DNA of 64,000 bases. Source: Psychrobacter alimentarius. Its GTDB lineage: Bacteria; Pseudomonadota; Gammaproteobacteria; Pseudomonadales; Moraxellaceae. The translations under genes were made by a program, and so were the position numbers. Shown here one piece after another: positions 17,263 through 25,190 of the stretch. Location of the stretch: contig NZ_CP014945.1 in the NCBI RefSeq assembly GCF_001606025.1, forward strand, positions 1,240,001-1,304,000. The letters run 5' to 3'. Below the pieces are notes generated by a model. That model was given only the letters and a program-made list of their open reading frames with translations. It was not told the origin of the DNA and ran no database searches. Position 1 is the first letter of the stretch, and every line of letters begins with the position of its first letter.

Positions 17263-19308
17263 ATGAATAAATTACCTCGCTCCACCATTTTGCTGCCAGT
17301 ATTCGTACCCGCAGCTGCCATTATGCTATTGTTAGTGATTGGCACCGCTATTAATCCAGAAGCTGCTGGCGATTTATTTAGTACAGTTCTAGCATTTACC
17401 ACCGATACTTTTGGTTGGTTTTATATGTTGGCAGTTGCTATCTTTTTACTGTTTATTATTGCCTTAGCGTTTTCGCCTTATGGCAGTATCAAACTTGGTC
17501 CTGACCATGCTGAAGCCGAATATAAGTTTCTTGAATGGTTTGCTATGCTGTTTTCTGCAGGGTATGGTATTGCCTTACTGTTTTATGGAGTAGCAGAGCC
17601 TGTATTACATTTTGCCAGTCCGCCGATATCTACACCGCAAACGATTGAAGCTGCAAAAGAAGCGATGCAAATTGCCTATTTTCATTGGGGTTTTCATATT
17701 TGGGCGATTTATGGCGTAGTAGGTTTGTCGTTGGCATATTTCTCTTTTCGTCACGGATTACCATTGTCCGTACGTTCAACCCTATATCCGCTCATTGGTG
17801 ATAAAATTTATGGCCCTATCGGTCACACGGTAGATGTGTTTGCAATTTTGGGTACAATGTTCGGTATCGCCACCAGTTTAGGGCTCTCAGTAGCACAAAT
17901 TAACGCTGGTCTAAATTATTTGCTACCAAATCTGGTGCCAGTGAGTACGACGGTGCAGGTCATCATTATTGCAGGTGTGACAGCAGCTGCTTTAGTATCT
18001 GTGTTAGCAGGTATGGATAAGGGCGTAAAGCGGTTGTCCATCTTAAACATGCTTTTAGCAACGGCATTGATGATATTCGTATTTATCGTTGGTCCATCGA
18101 TATTTATTCTAAATGCTTTCATGGAAAATACGGGAAGCTATTTGGGTAATATTGTTGAGCGTACCTTTAGCTTGCAAGCTTATCAATCAAGCGATTGGAT
18201 CGGTAGTTGGACATTGTTTATCTTTGCATGGACAATTGCATGGGCACCCTTCGTCGGTCTATTTATTGCCAAAATTAGCCGTGGCCGTACTATTCGTGAG
18301 TTTGTGCTTGGTGTAATGCTGGTACCAACGTTCTTTACATTTTTCTGGTTTGCCGTCTTTGGTGATACTGCTCTACATATGATCATGGTCGATGGCTATA
18401 CGTCATTGATTGATGAAGTACAAAATAACCAAGCAATCGCTTTGTTCAAATTATTAGAGAATCTACCATTTACGCAGATCGTTTCTTCGTTGACGGTTCT
18501 TTTGATTATTACCTTCTTTGTAACGTCGTCGGATTCAGGATCATTAGTCATTGATTCGCTGGCGGCAGGTGGACGTAGTGACACACCATGGTGGCAACGT
18601 TCGTTTTGGGTTCTAACTGAAGGTGCAGTTGCTGCGGTTTTATTGATAGCGGGCGGTTTAAGCGCCTTACAAACAGCAGCGATTGTTAGCGCGCTACCGT
18701 TTGCCATTATTATACTGATCTCAACATTTGGTATGTGGCGAGCGTTACGGATTGAAGGACATCGCAATCAAAGTTTGGCCAATGACAATCATTTGCCGCC
18801 TCATTTGCTTAAACTCGACGCATGGCGTGATCGTATCGACTACATGACCAATCAGCCAACGCGCGAGAAAGTGCTGAATTATATCAAAGGCACAGTCTTA
18901 ACATCGATGAATGAAGTGGCAGAGAAGTTTGCAGAAACAGGTTGGCTACCTGATGTCAATTATGATGAAATCAATAATCGTGCTGTGCTGGAGTTAAGAC
19001 GTGGTGATAATGTCGAATTCTGGTATGAGGTTCGTTTGTCTGAGTATGATGTGCCCAATTATTATATAGATGATAAGGCAGATGGTGTGCCACAAGAGCA
19101 TCATTATCGTGCTGAGGTGTATCTGCGCCGAGGCGGTCAAACTTATGATTTGTATGGTTATCAATCGGAATCTATCATCAATGACATCATTGATCAGTTC
19201 GAAAAATATCTTCACTTCTTAAACATGGCACCTGATAGTCTGCCATGGCGCATGCAAGAGCATGATGAAGATATAACGTTAGAACAGGGCAGTGTGTTTG
19301 ATAAATAA
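17263..19308 (+). CDS. betT: BCCT-family choline/glycine betaine transporter, BetT type
   Basis: A 681-aa secondary transporter with twelve predicted membrane helices in residues 1-500 and a hydrophilic C-terminal domain of about 180 residues. The BCCT signature is present in helix 8 as SWTLFIFAWTIAWAPFVG, followed by the conserved ISRGRTIREF. Length and the large cytosolic tail match enteric BetT (677 aa), where the tail senses osmotic stress; choline rather than betaine is therefore the likelier substrate, though BCCT specificity cannot be read reliably. No betA/betB/betI genes are adjacent. GAGGG lies upstream of the ATG. Confidence 0.9.
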   Translation: MNKLPRSTILLPVFVPAAAIMLLLVIGTAINPEAAGDLFSTVLAFTTDTFGWFYMLAVAIFLLFIIALAFSPYGSIKLGPDHAEAEYKFLEWFAMLFSAGYGIALLFYGVAEPVLHFASPPISTPQTIEAAKEAMQIAYFHWGFHIWAIYGVVGLSLAYFSFRHGLPLSVRSTLYPLIGDKIYGPIGHTVDVFAILGTMFGIATSLGLSVAQINAGLNYLLPNLVPVSTTVQVIIIAGVTAAALVSVLAGMDKGVKRLSILNMLLATALMIFVFIVGPSIFILNAFMENTGSYLGNIVERTFSLQAYQSSDWIGSWTLFIFAWTIAWAPFVGLFIAKISRGRTIREFVLGVMLVPTFFTFFWFAVFGDTALHMIMVDGYTSLIDEVQNNQAIALFKLLENLPFTQIVSSLTVLLIITFFVTSSDSGSLVIDSLAAGGRSDTPWWQRSFWVLTEGAVAAVLLIAGGLSALQTAAIVSALPFAIIILISTFGMWRALRIEGHRNQSLANDNHLPPHLLKLDAWRDRIDYMTNQPTREKVLNYIKGTVLTSMNEVAEKFAETGWLPDVNYDEINNRAVLELRRGDNVEFWYEVRLSEYDVPNYYIDDKADGVPQEHHYRAEVYLRRGGQTYDLYGYQSESIINDIIDQFEKYLHFLNMAPDSLPWRMQEHDEDITLEQGSVFDK

Positions 19309-19391
19309 AGACTTATTGTTAAAAATTTAGTGTCCATCGATGCAAGTTATTCACGTGAATAGCTTGCATTATATGTACGATTCCTTAGAAT

Positions 19392-19427
19392 AACGGCTTG
19401 TCCCTCTCGTGATACAAGCCGTTTTTT
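19392..19427 (+). terminator. Terminator hairpin abutting the dusB start codon
   Basis: AACGGCTTG and CAAGCCGTT form a perfect nine-base stem around a 14-base loop, followed by six Ts. The final T is immediately followed by the ATG of dusB at 19428. It is correctly placed to end the betT transcript, but it occupies the space where a dusB ribosome site should be. Confidence 0.85.
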
Positions 19428-20459
19428 ATGTCTAATAACTCTTCTGTTGTATCTCCGTCTTCATCTGCTACTGATCATCCATTATTACAGCCATTAAATA
19501 TCGGTGGTTTGACGATTGAAAATCGTCTTATGGTTGCACCCATGGCAGGCGTCACAGACAATCCTTTTCGCCGATTGTGTAAATCATTTGGTGCAGGCCA
19601 TGCAGTCAGCGAGATGATCATCGCTGATACGGCGCTCTATGCACGCAAAAAATCTTTATATCGCGCCAATTTTGATAATGAGATAGCTCCCATTTCTGCA
19701 CAGATAGCAGGAGCCGAGCCAGATAAACTGGCTGAAGCTGCCCGTTATCAGATTGATAATGGTGCACAAATTATCGATATCAATATGGGCTGTCCTGCCA
19801 AAAAAGTCTGCCGTAGACTGGCAGGCTCAGCGCTCCTACAAGACGAAGATTTGGTTGCCCGTTTGTTAGATGCGGCGGTAAATGCAGTCGATGCTCCCGT
19901 GACATTAAAGACACGATTGGGTTTTGAAAATGGACGAGAAAATATTTTACGAGTGGCTAAACGGGCAGAGCAAGCGGGAATTGCAGCGATTGCTATCCAT
20001 GGGCGTACGCGTGAAGACATGTACACGGGTGAAGCGCGTTATGAGCTGATTCGTGAAGTTAAAGAAAGCATCGGCATTCCTGTGATTGCCAATGGAGACA
20101 TTGATAGTGCGCAAAAAGCGCAGCGAGTCTATGAGTTGACAGGTTGTGATGCTGTGATGATTGGACGTGCAGCGCAAGGGCAGCCGTGGTTATTTCGGGA
20201 TATCGCACATTTTTTGCAGACAGGTGAAAATTTGGAAGCACCTAGTGTGAGCGACATCAAAGAAATTGTGCTGGCACATTTACAAGAACTATATGATTTT
20301 TACGGTGAATACTCGGGTTGCCGGATAGCACGTAAGCATATCGCTTGGTACACAACCGGTATTCCAAACTCCAATGCCTTTAGACAGGCAATGTATGGTG
20401 AAGAGAGTACCGCTGGTCAGTTTCAGGTGGTTGAAGATTTTTTACACGCGCATGAGTAA
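19428..20459 (+). CDS. dusB: tRNA-dihydrouridine synthase B
   Basis: DusB reduces U17 of tRNA with FMN and NADPH. The 343-aa TIM-barrel protein shows APMAGVTDNPFR, the active-site segment NMGCPAKKVCR with the catalytic cysteine, HGRTREDMYTG, and GRAAQGQPW. About 20 low-complexity residues precede the conserved LNIGGLTIENR start. The annotated ATG directly follows a T-run of a hairpin and has no Shine-Dalgarno sequence; a downstream TTG within GGLTIEN is an alternative, and the mRNA could be leaderless. Unlike in enterobacteria, fis does not follow; a convergent DUF1622 gene does. Confidence 0.94.
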   Translation: MSNNSSVVSPSSSATDHPLLQPLNIGGLTIENRLMVAPMAGVTDNPFRRLCKSFGAGHAVSEMIIADTALYARKKSLYRANFDNEIAPISAQIAGAEPDKLAEAARYQIDNGAQIIDINMGCPAKKVCRRLAGSALLQDEDLVARLLDAAVNAVDAPVTLKTRLGFENGRENILRVAKRAEQAGIAAIAIHGRTREDMYTGEARYELIREVKESIGIPVIANGDIDSAQKAQRVYELTGCDAVMIGRAAQGQPWLFRDIAHFLQTGENLEAPSVSDIKEIVLAHLQELYDFYGEYSGCRIARKHIAWYTTGIPNSNAFRQAMYGEESTAGQFQVVEDFLHAHE

Positions 20460-20478
20460 TCAAACGTTGGTGAAGAGA

Positions 20479-20877
20479 TTAAGGGCTGTCATGTTTGATT
20501 GCATGACTTGCCTCTGAGTTGCTTTCGGGTACGGTTTTTTCCTTTTGCCACGGAAAACGACCTTCGAGCTCGACTTGTAAAGACAGACTCAAAAACGTTC
20601 GAATGAGTACGATAAAACCCAATACAAGAATACTGCGTAAAGTGGGTTCTGTGACAACAGTGGCCATAATGTCAGCAGCAATCAGTACCTCTAATCCTAG
20701 CAGAATTGACTTACCAACCGTCTGCCTAACTTCGATATAAGTATCATGATTAAATCCATGAGTTGAAAAAATACCTCGATAAAAAGCCAGAAATAGTCCA
20801 AAAAACATAATCAAGACACCAATAACCTCGACGATTTTGGCCACCAGATCAATATAGTAGGTAAGGTCTTCAAGCAA
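20479..20877 (-). CDS. DUF1622 family membrane protein
   Basis: A 132-aa protein with three predicted membrane segments (about residues 10-35, 50-75, 82-100), the LLGLEVLIAADIMATV motif and RTFLSLSLQVELEGRFPW, which match DUF1622. Function is unknown for the family. The only in-frame start that fits is a TTG at 20877 with GAGGAG eight bases upstream; the nearby ATG at 20882 is in another frame. It converges on dusB with 19 bp between stops. Confidence 0.85.
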   Translation of the reverse strand: MLEDLTYYIDLVAKIVEVIGVLIMFFGLFLAFYRGIFSTHGFNHDTYIEVRQTVGKSILLGLEVLIAADIMATVVTEPTLRSILVLGFIVLIRTFLSLSLQVELEGRFPWQKEKTVPESNSEASHAIKHDSP

Positions 20878-21061
20878 GGCATATACTCCTCATTAATAGT
20901 AAGCAAAAACCGAATGCACAAAAAAACTCACACAGTTTTATGTGCGTTTGAAATAGTCAAATTAACTGGCTGAGCTGGTTGTTTTATTCACTTTATCATA
21001 TACTTTTTTGCTATGCTGTAATTGAACATACATAGGCACAGGACAACAAAAAGGACTTTTT

Positions 21062-21949
21062 ATGGCTAATCCCTCTAAGAAAAAAATTACCAAAACCGTT
21101 AAAGGTAAAAATATTATCATTACAGGTGCCTCAAGCGGTATCGGTGAGCGTACTGCCTTTTTGCTTAGTGAATGCGGTGCTCATGTGATTTTGCTGGCTC
21201 GAACTGAAGATAAGCTAAAAACGGTCAAAGAAAATATCGAAACACTTGGTGGAAAGGCCAGCTATTATCCATGCGATCTCACTAACATGGACGATATTGA
21301 GAGAACCAGTAAAAAGATTCTTGAAGATTTTAAGCATGTGGATGTATTGGTAAATAATGCTGGACGCTCTATTCGTCGCTCAGTACATGAGTCTGTCAAT
21401 CGCTTTCATGATTTTGAGCGCACCATGGATATTAACTATTTTGGTGCTGTTAAAATTATTCTTGGTTTTTTGCCCACTATGATTGGTCGCCAAACGGGTC
21501 AAATTGTCAACATCTCATCCATTGGCGTACTGGCAAACAGTCCTCGTTTTGCCGCATACGTTGCATCGAAGTCAGCACTAGATGCATTTAGTCGCTGTTT
21601 GGCGGCCGAAGTCAAAGGCGATAATATCAAAGTGACCAATATTTTTATGCCATTGGTACGTACGCCAATGATTGCACCAACCAAATTGTATCGTTATATG
21701 CCAGCATTAATGCCTGATGAAGCGGCAATGATGGTCGCAAAAGCCATTGTGCATAAACCCAACAGTATTGCCAGTAATATGGGTAAGTTTGCCTCAGCCA
21801 GCTATTCTTTGATGCCAGCATTTAACGTCGGTGTGCAGTCAATTGGCTATCGTATCTTTCCAAGTTCAACAGCAGCGCAGACAACTGACAGTAAGCCAAA
21901 CTTGGCGCAGCGCGCCTTTGCTAGAATCCTTCCAGGTGAGCATCACTAA
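21062..21949 (+). CDS. Short-chain dehydrogenase/reductase, classical SDR
   Basis: A 295-aa SDR with the NAD(P) motif GASSGIG near residue 24, NNAG near 100, catalytic Ser in NISSIG, and YVASK (Tyr and Lys of YxxxK) near 166. The C-terminal 70 residues are longer than in minimal SDRs and resemble fatty-acyl or sterol-type reductases with a membrane-associating tail. AAAGGA precedes the ATG. It stands alone and is followed by a strong terminator. The substrate cannot be inferred. Confidence 0.88.
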   Translation: MANPSKKKITKTVKGKNIIITGASSGIGERTAFLLSECGAHVILLARTEDKLKTVKENIETLGGKASYYPCDLTNMDDIERTSKKILEDFKHVDVLVNNAGRSIRRSVHESVNRFHDFERTMDINYFGAVKIILGFLPTMIGRQTGQIVNISSIGVLANSPRFAAYVASKSALDAFSRCLAAEVKGDNIKVTNIFMPLVRTPMIAPTKLYRYMPALMPDEAAMMVAKAIVHKPNSIASNMGKFASASYSLMPAFNVGVQSIGYRIFPSSTAAQTTDSKPNLAQRAFARILPGEHH

Positions 21950-21975
21950 AATAATGTTGTTATTAGTCCTGACAT

Positions 21976-22003
21976 AAAAAAGGATACGACGGTATCCTTT
22001 TTT
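21976..22003 (+). terminator. Rho-independent terminator after the SDR gene
   Basis: AAAAAAGGATAC and GTATCCTTTTTT are perfectly complementary around a four-base loop. The A/T-flanked hairpin may work on both strands. Confidence 0.93.
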
Positions 22004-22108
22004 AATTCCTTACCTATTTATATTAATGCTCGTATAGTATAAATGGGTAGGGCGTTGGTAGCATTTTTCTCTTAGTGGCTTATCTAGATCAAAATCTATC
22101 CAAAACCT

Positions 22109-22136
22109 ATTTAATATAACGTCCGTTATGGGAACA
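22109..22136 (+). other. XerC/XerD (dif or pdif)-like recombination site
   Basis: The site has the canonical 11-6-11 layout: a XerC-type arm ATTTAATATAA, a six-base centre CGTCCG, and a XerD-type arm TTATGGGAACA. From memory, the first arm matches the E. coli dif XerC arm (ATTTAACATAA) at 10 of 11 positions and the second matches its XerD arm (TTATGCGCACC) at 8 of 11, with the inner ATAA/TTAT dyad intact. It lies in a 250-bp gene-free stretch at the left edge of a small accessory region. It could be the chromosomal dif site or a scar of a Xer-mobilised element. Confidence 0.6.
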
Positions 22137-22251
22137 TATTCCATTTGCCATACAGGTAGCGAAGCATTGGCTACATAATTAGCATTCTTTCGTCTATCAT
22201 CCTAAATTATACGAAATTAATTGACCACAGACTTTGATCATAGGAAAGAAA

Positions 22252-22610
22252 ATGTCGTTCTTTTATCCTAAAGATGTAGATTTTATGGAGATGTTTGGAT
22301 GCGAGAGTCATATAGATAATGATGGTTTGCTAGAGTCCACATTCATTGATACACAAAATAAAAAATGGTTTTTTCTATCAGTGATATGCAGAACTCAATA
22401 TCTGCTTATGTATATCAAGATGAAGCAGTAATATTTAAGATATATGAAGAAGGAGCGATGAGGGTCATGATATATGAAAATCAGATCATTATAGAATATC
22501 TGAATTATCAGGATTTATACGCTAAAAGACTGACTATTATTGATGTGTATCCAATATTTAAAATTGACCACTGTACTCTGATAGACAAGGATATGAGCCA
22601 ACTAAACTAA
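22252..22610 (+). pseudogene. Frameshifted gene for a ~119-aa protein of unknown family
   Basis: Two overlapping frames together make one protein. It starts at the ATG at 22252 (AGGAA upstream). The first frame reads through about residue 40 (ending NKKWFF) and the second continues SISDMQNSISAY to the stop at 22610. Adding one T to the six-T run at 22369-22374 restores a continuous 119-aa acidic reading frame. It could be a real pseudogene, a phase-variable homopolymer or a sequencing error. I do not recognise the family; small acidic orphan proteins of this kind are often immunity proteins, but that is only a guess. Confidence 0.6.
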
Positions 22611-22647
22611 ATGCCTTACAGGTATTTTTATATTAAGATATATCTAC

Positions 22648-22680
22648 ACCGAACCAATCAGGCTCCCTTACTGGTTCGGT
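22648..22680. repeat. Nine-base perfect inverted repeat in the accessory region
   Basis: ACCGAACCA and TGGTTCGGT enclose 15 bases. No T-run follows on either strand, so it is not a standard terminator. It sits 37 bp after the broken gene. Confidence 0.75.
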
Positions 22681-22836
22681 TCCCTAGTGAGGACTTGAAC
22701 ACAGAACCTAAATTATTGATATTAAATTTTTTTATATTGATGGTCGCTATCAATGTACTTGTGAGTGTAATTAATGTGATTAACTCGAAGGTTTTTCTGA
22801 CTTGATTCATTCTTTTATTATCCTTAAAGCTACTTA

Positions 22837-22953
22837 CTAGACAGAATGTAAAATCACTAGATAGCCTTGATAAAGAACATATAGCCCAACACCAAAAGCT
22901 AAAAATAGTATAGCTATCAAGCACAATAGGATTATCTTGCTACTTTTTTTCAT
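22837..22953 (-). CDS. Small single-pass membrane protein, 38 aa
   Basis: An uninterrupted 38-codon frame begins with MKKSSK and continues with about 24 hydrophobic residues (IILLCLIAILFLAFGVGL, then YVLYQGYLVIL). This is a textbook positive-inside single transmembrane segment. GAG lies eight bases upstream of the ATG, with AGGA further out. Such Lys-start, Leu/Ile-rich peptides are common small membrane proteins, and similar ones occur in type I toxin systems. No homologue is recognised and there is no evidence of expression. Confidence 0.45.
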   Translation of the reverse strand: MKKSSKIILLCLIAILFLAFGVGLYVLYQGYLVILHSV

Positions 22954-23101
22954 TTTATTTCTCAAATCCTAGCTAAGGCTTTTTATATCTGTTTTGACGT
23001 TCAATATCATGGCGAGGGTGTGTTGTTCTTCACGTCCAACTTTAGGTAGTGGATAGATGCGCTCAATCTTGCGCTTATCTCATAAAATCGTGTTCGGTGC
23101 G

Positions 23102-23605
23102 CTATACAGGCATCGATCTGCCAGATATAACTTCAACGTATATAGGCTGAGCATATAATTCAAGGCTATTGATATCATGCACTACTTCATCGTTCCTACT
23201 CTTGTGAAAAGTAAAAGTTGCAAACCTCCCAACCTCATCATCTTGAAAACCTATTGTTATATTAACGCTCTCTAAAGGAAAGTCTATAAGCCATTTTTTC
23301 TTGAATTTGTTAGAAAATATGATGGACTGGATTAACGGGTCTTGGTCTGTAAAATCTTCTATATGAAACCTATTAGTAGAAACTTCATAACCCGAAAAAT
23401 CAGTAAATTGTCTTTCAATCTTATGTTTTTCAATTGAACAGCGAGCATAGCTTGAAGGGAATATTTTTTCTAGAAAAACGCAGTCACCTATCGGTAAAAA
23501 CCCTTCTTTTAAGATAAGGTCTAACTCCTTATCTAATTTGCCTTCTCGTATTTCACTTTCATTAATATCTAAAAACTCTTTCATCAGTAGATTGGTGTAA
23601 ATCAT
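23102..23605 (-). CDS. Hypothetical protein, 167 aa
   Basis: An acidic, soluble 167-aa protein of unrecognised family with no signal peptide or membrane segment. The ATG at 23605 has AGGG eight bases upstream; a later in-frame Met (MKEFLD, residue 8) is possible. The low-GC codon use resembles the neighbouring broken gene and differs from the flanking core genes. Together with that gene it could be a leftover from a toxin/immunity or similar cargo region, but this is inference from size, composition and context only. Confidence 0.6.
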   Translation of the reverse strand: MIYTNLLMKEFLDINESEIREGKLDKELDLILKEGFLPIGDCVFLEKIFPSSYARCSIEKHKIERQFTDFSGYEVSTNRFHIEDFTDQDPLIQSIIFSNKFKKKWLIDFPLESVNITIGFQDDEVGRFATFTFHKSRNDEVVHDINSLELYAQPIYVEVISGRSMPV

Positions 23606-23830
23606 AGCTTTGCCCTAAATGTCCTATTAATCCAGTGTAGATAATATGAATCATATAAACATTACCAGTAAATCTTTTTTGTACTCATTGATTTAAAGTA
23701 AGGATCATAAACCAGGGTATACCCCAAGGGAACTTTCAAAACAGGGCTCTTAATCAATTAATAGACCACTTAAAGTAGACCGCTATATTGGAACTACTTA
23801 AAACAGATTGGAAAACCTAAGAGATCCTAA

Positions 23831-24298
23831 TTACCCAAACACCCGCCATAATATCCAAAACATACCCAGCATAATCACCGCAATGACCAGTACTCTTTTT
23901 AGCCAATAAGGTATCAGTGGTTTTTTATAGCCCAAATCTTTGAGCCGAGTGTCAACGCCTGTTTGCAATGTTTGAAAGTCTTGATGTGACTTGGTAGTTT
24001 TGACGCGATTTTTTACTAATGGGTCTTCATCCTCATCAGGTTCTTGTTCTCTATCAAAGCTAATAGCGTGATTAGAGATGCCTTGTTTGTTGGCAATGGT
24101 ATTGAGTTTTTGCTGCTGCTGTACTTTTAGCTGGGTTTCGTAGGCATCAATTCGTACCTTGGCCTCATCCATACTGATGTTTTCATCGGCTGCCAATGTC
24201 TTAATGGCCATGACTAGGTTGTTTTTTTCGATCATCATGATAACCGCTTTTGGCAGTTTTTTACTGGCTGATTTGGAGCTGGGATCAGGATTGAACAT
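23831..24298 (-). CDS. Tail-anchored membrane protein with an L7/L12-CTD-like segment
   Basis: A 155-aa protein. The start is the ATG at 24298 with AAGGA five bases upstream; an earlier in-frame start would lack a ribosome site. Residues about 12-52 (KAVIMMIEKNNLVMAIKTL, then DENISMDEAKVRID) resemble the C-terminal domain of ribosomal protein L7/L12, a fold reused in uncharacterised bacterial membrane proteins. A charged middle region (EPDEDEDPL) follows, and residues 133-153 form one C-terminal membrane helix. The function is unknown. It lies downstream of ppa on the same strand, separated from it by a terminator. Confidence 0.7.
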   Translation of the reverse strand: MFNPDPSSKSASKKLPKAVIMMIEKNNLVMAIKTLAADENISMDEAKVRIDAYETQLKVQQQQKLNTIANKQGISNHAISFDREQEPDEDEDPLVKNRVKTTKSHQDFQTLQTGVDTRLKDLGYKKPLIPYWLKRVLVIAVIMLGMFWILWRVFG

Positions 24299-24372
24299 GA
24301 TTTTCCTTATAGCAGCGTGCAATAGGGGTAAAGAGAATGTTTTATTATAACCATTTTATATAAGTAACGTTC

Positions 24373-24414
24373 AAGCAAAAAAATACCGCAGTCACGATAG
24401 TGACGGCGGTATTT
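24373..24414 (-). terminator. Rho-independent terminator after ppa
   Basis: AAATACCGC pairs with GCGGTATTT and an inner GTCAC pairs with GTGAC around GATA, with one mismatch between the two blocks. On the minus strand the hairpin runs into a T-tract. It sits 45 bp past the ppa stop. Confidence 0.92.
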
Positions 24415-24459
24415 GAATCGTATTTATCTGTACGAGCATAAATATCAATCTTGGATAGA

Positions 24460-24990
24460 TTATAGATCTTTCCAGCGCTGGATAGATTCTTTGATGACTT
24501 CTTTGGCTTCTTCTACGTCGCCCCAAGATTCAACCACAGTGGTACCTGCTTTTTTCAAGTCTTTATAGTGGCTGAAATGGAACTCTAATTGGTTGATAAG
24601 TTGTTTTGGCAGATCGGCTAGGCTGTTATATGCATTACCAGTATCACGGTCGTCGGCTGGTACCACAACGATTTTGTCATCCACTTCGCCATCATCAACG
24701 AACTTCATCACACCAATGACTTTGGCTTTTAGGAAGATGCCAGTCGGTAGAGGTTGTTCAGTCAAAATCAACGCATCAAGCTCATCACCATCTTCGTCAA
24801 GCGTTTGCGGGATAAAACCATAGTTACAAGGCTTAGCAAAAATCTGTGGGTCAATACGATCAAGCTCAAATACCGCCAATTCGCGATTCCACTCAATTTT
24901 ATGGCTGCTACCAGTTGGGATTTCTACTACTACATTGATGATGCCGCCATCTACGTCGCCTGCATCTAGAATTTTATTAAAATCTGCCAT
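24460..24990 (-). CDS. ppa: Inorganic pyrophosphatase
   Basis: Family I soluble pyrophosphatase, hydrolysing PPi to drive biosynthesis. From the ATG at 24990 (GGAG nine bases upstream) it is 176 aa, the same as the E. coli enzyme; a TTG four codons earlier is less likely because it overlaps the ribosome site. The signature EDGDELDALIL holds the Mg-binding aspartates, and KYxxD-type residues are in the N-terminal EIPTGSSHKIEW region. Single-gene unit with its own terminator. Confidence 0.97.
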   Translation of the reverse strand: MADFNKILDAGDVDGGIINVVVEIPTGSSHKIEWNRELAVFELDRIDPQIFAKPCNYGFIPQTLDEDGDELDALILTEQPLPTGIFLKAKVIGVMKFVDDGEVDDKIVVVPADDRDTGNAYNSLADLPKQLINQLEFHFSHYKDLKKAGTTVVESWGDVEEAKEVIKESIQRWKDL

Positions 24991-25190
24991 GAAGTACTCC
25001 AATTTTCTTTTGTTTTAAGTGTTTGAATAATGAAAAGGGTTTATCAGCGAACGCGATAATACTATCTACATAATATGGTCGCTGCCCCTTATTTTTGTTC
25101 CGCTTGCGATTATAACAAGTTTGTTTCAAGTTTTCTCATAATGCTTAAGTCTAAGCGTGCAAGATATTATGCAAAAATGGACTCAAAGAG

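Noticed and set aside
22045..22052. GGGTAGGG, a match to the E. coli KOPS octamer, 57 bp before the Xer-like site
   Set aside because: The same octamer class also occurs at about 28587 and 35539 on the plus strand and at about 36026 on the minus strand, so it does not support a terminus position by itself.
22650..22700. tRNA 3'-end-like fragment (GTTCAAGTCC on the minus strand followed by ACCA)
   Set aside because: The T-stem does not pair and the spacing to the terminal CCA is wrong, so it is neither a tRNA nor a convincing attachment-site fragment.
22658..22924. 88-codon minus-strand frame across the accessory region
   Set aside because: Composition is not protein-like, no good start site is present, and it conflicts with the better 38-aa membrane frame at 22837-22953.
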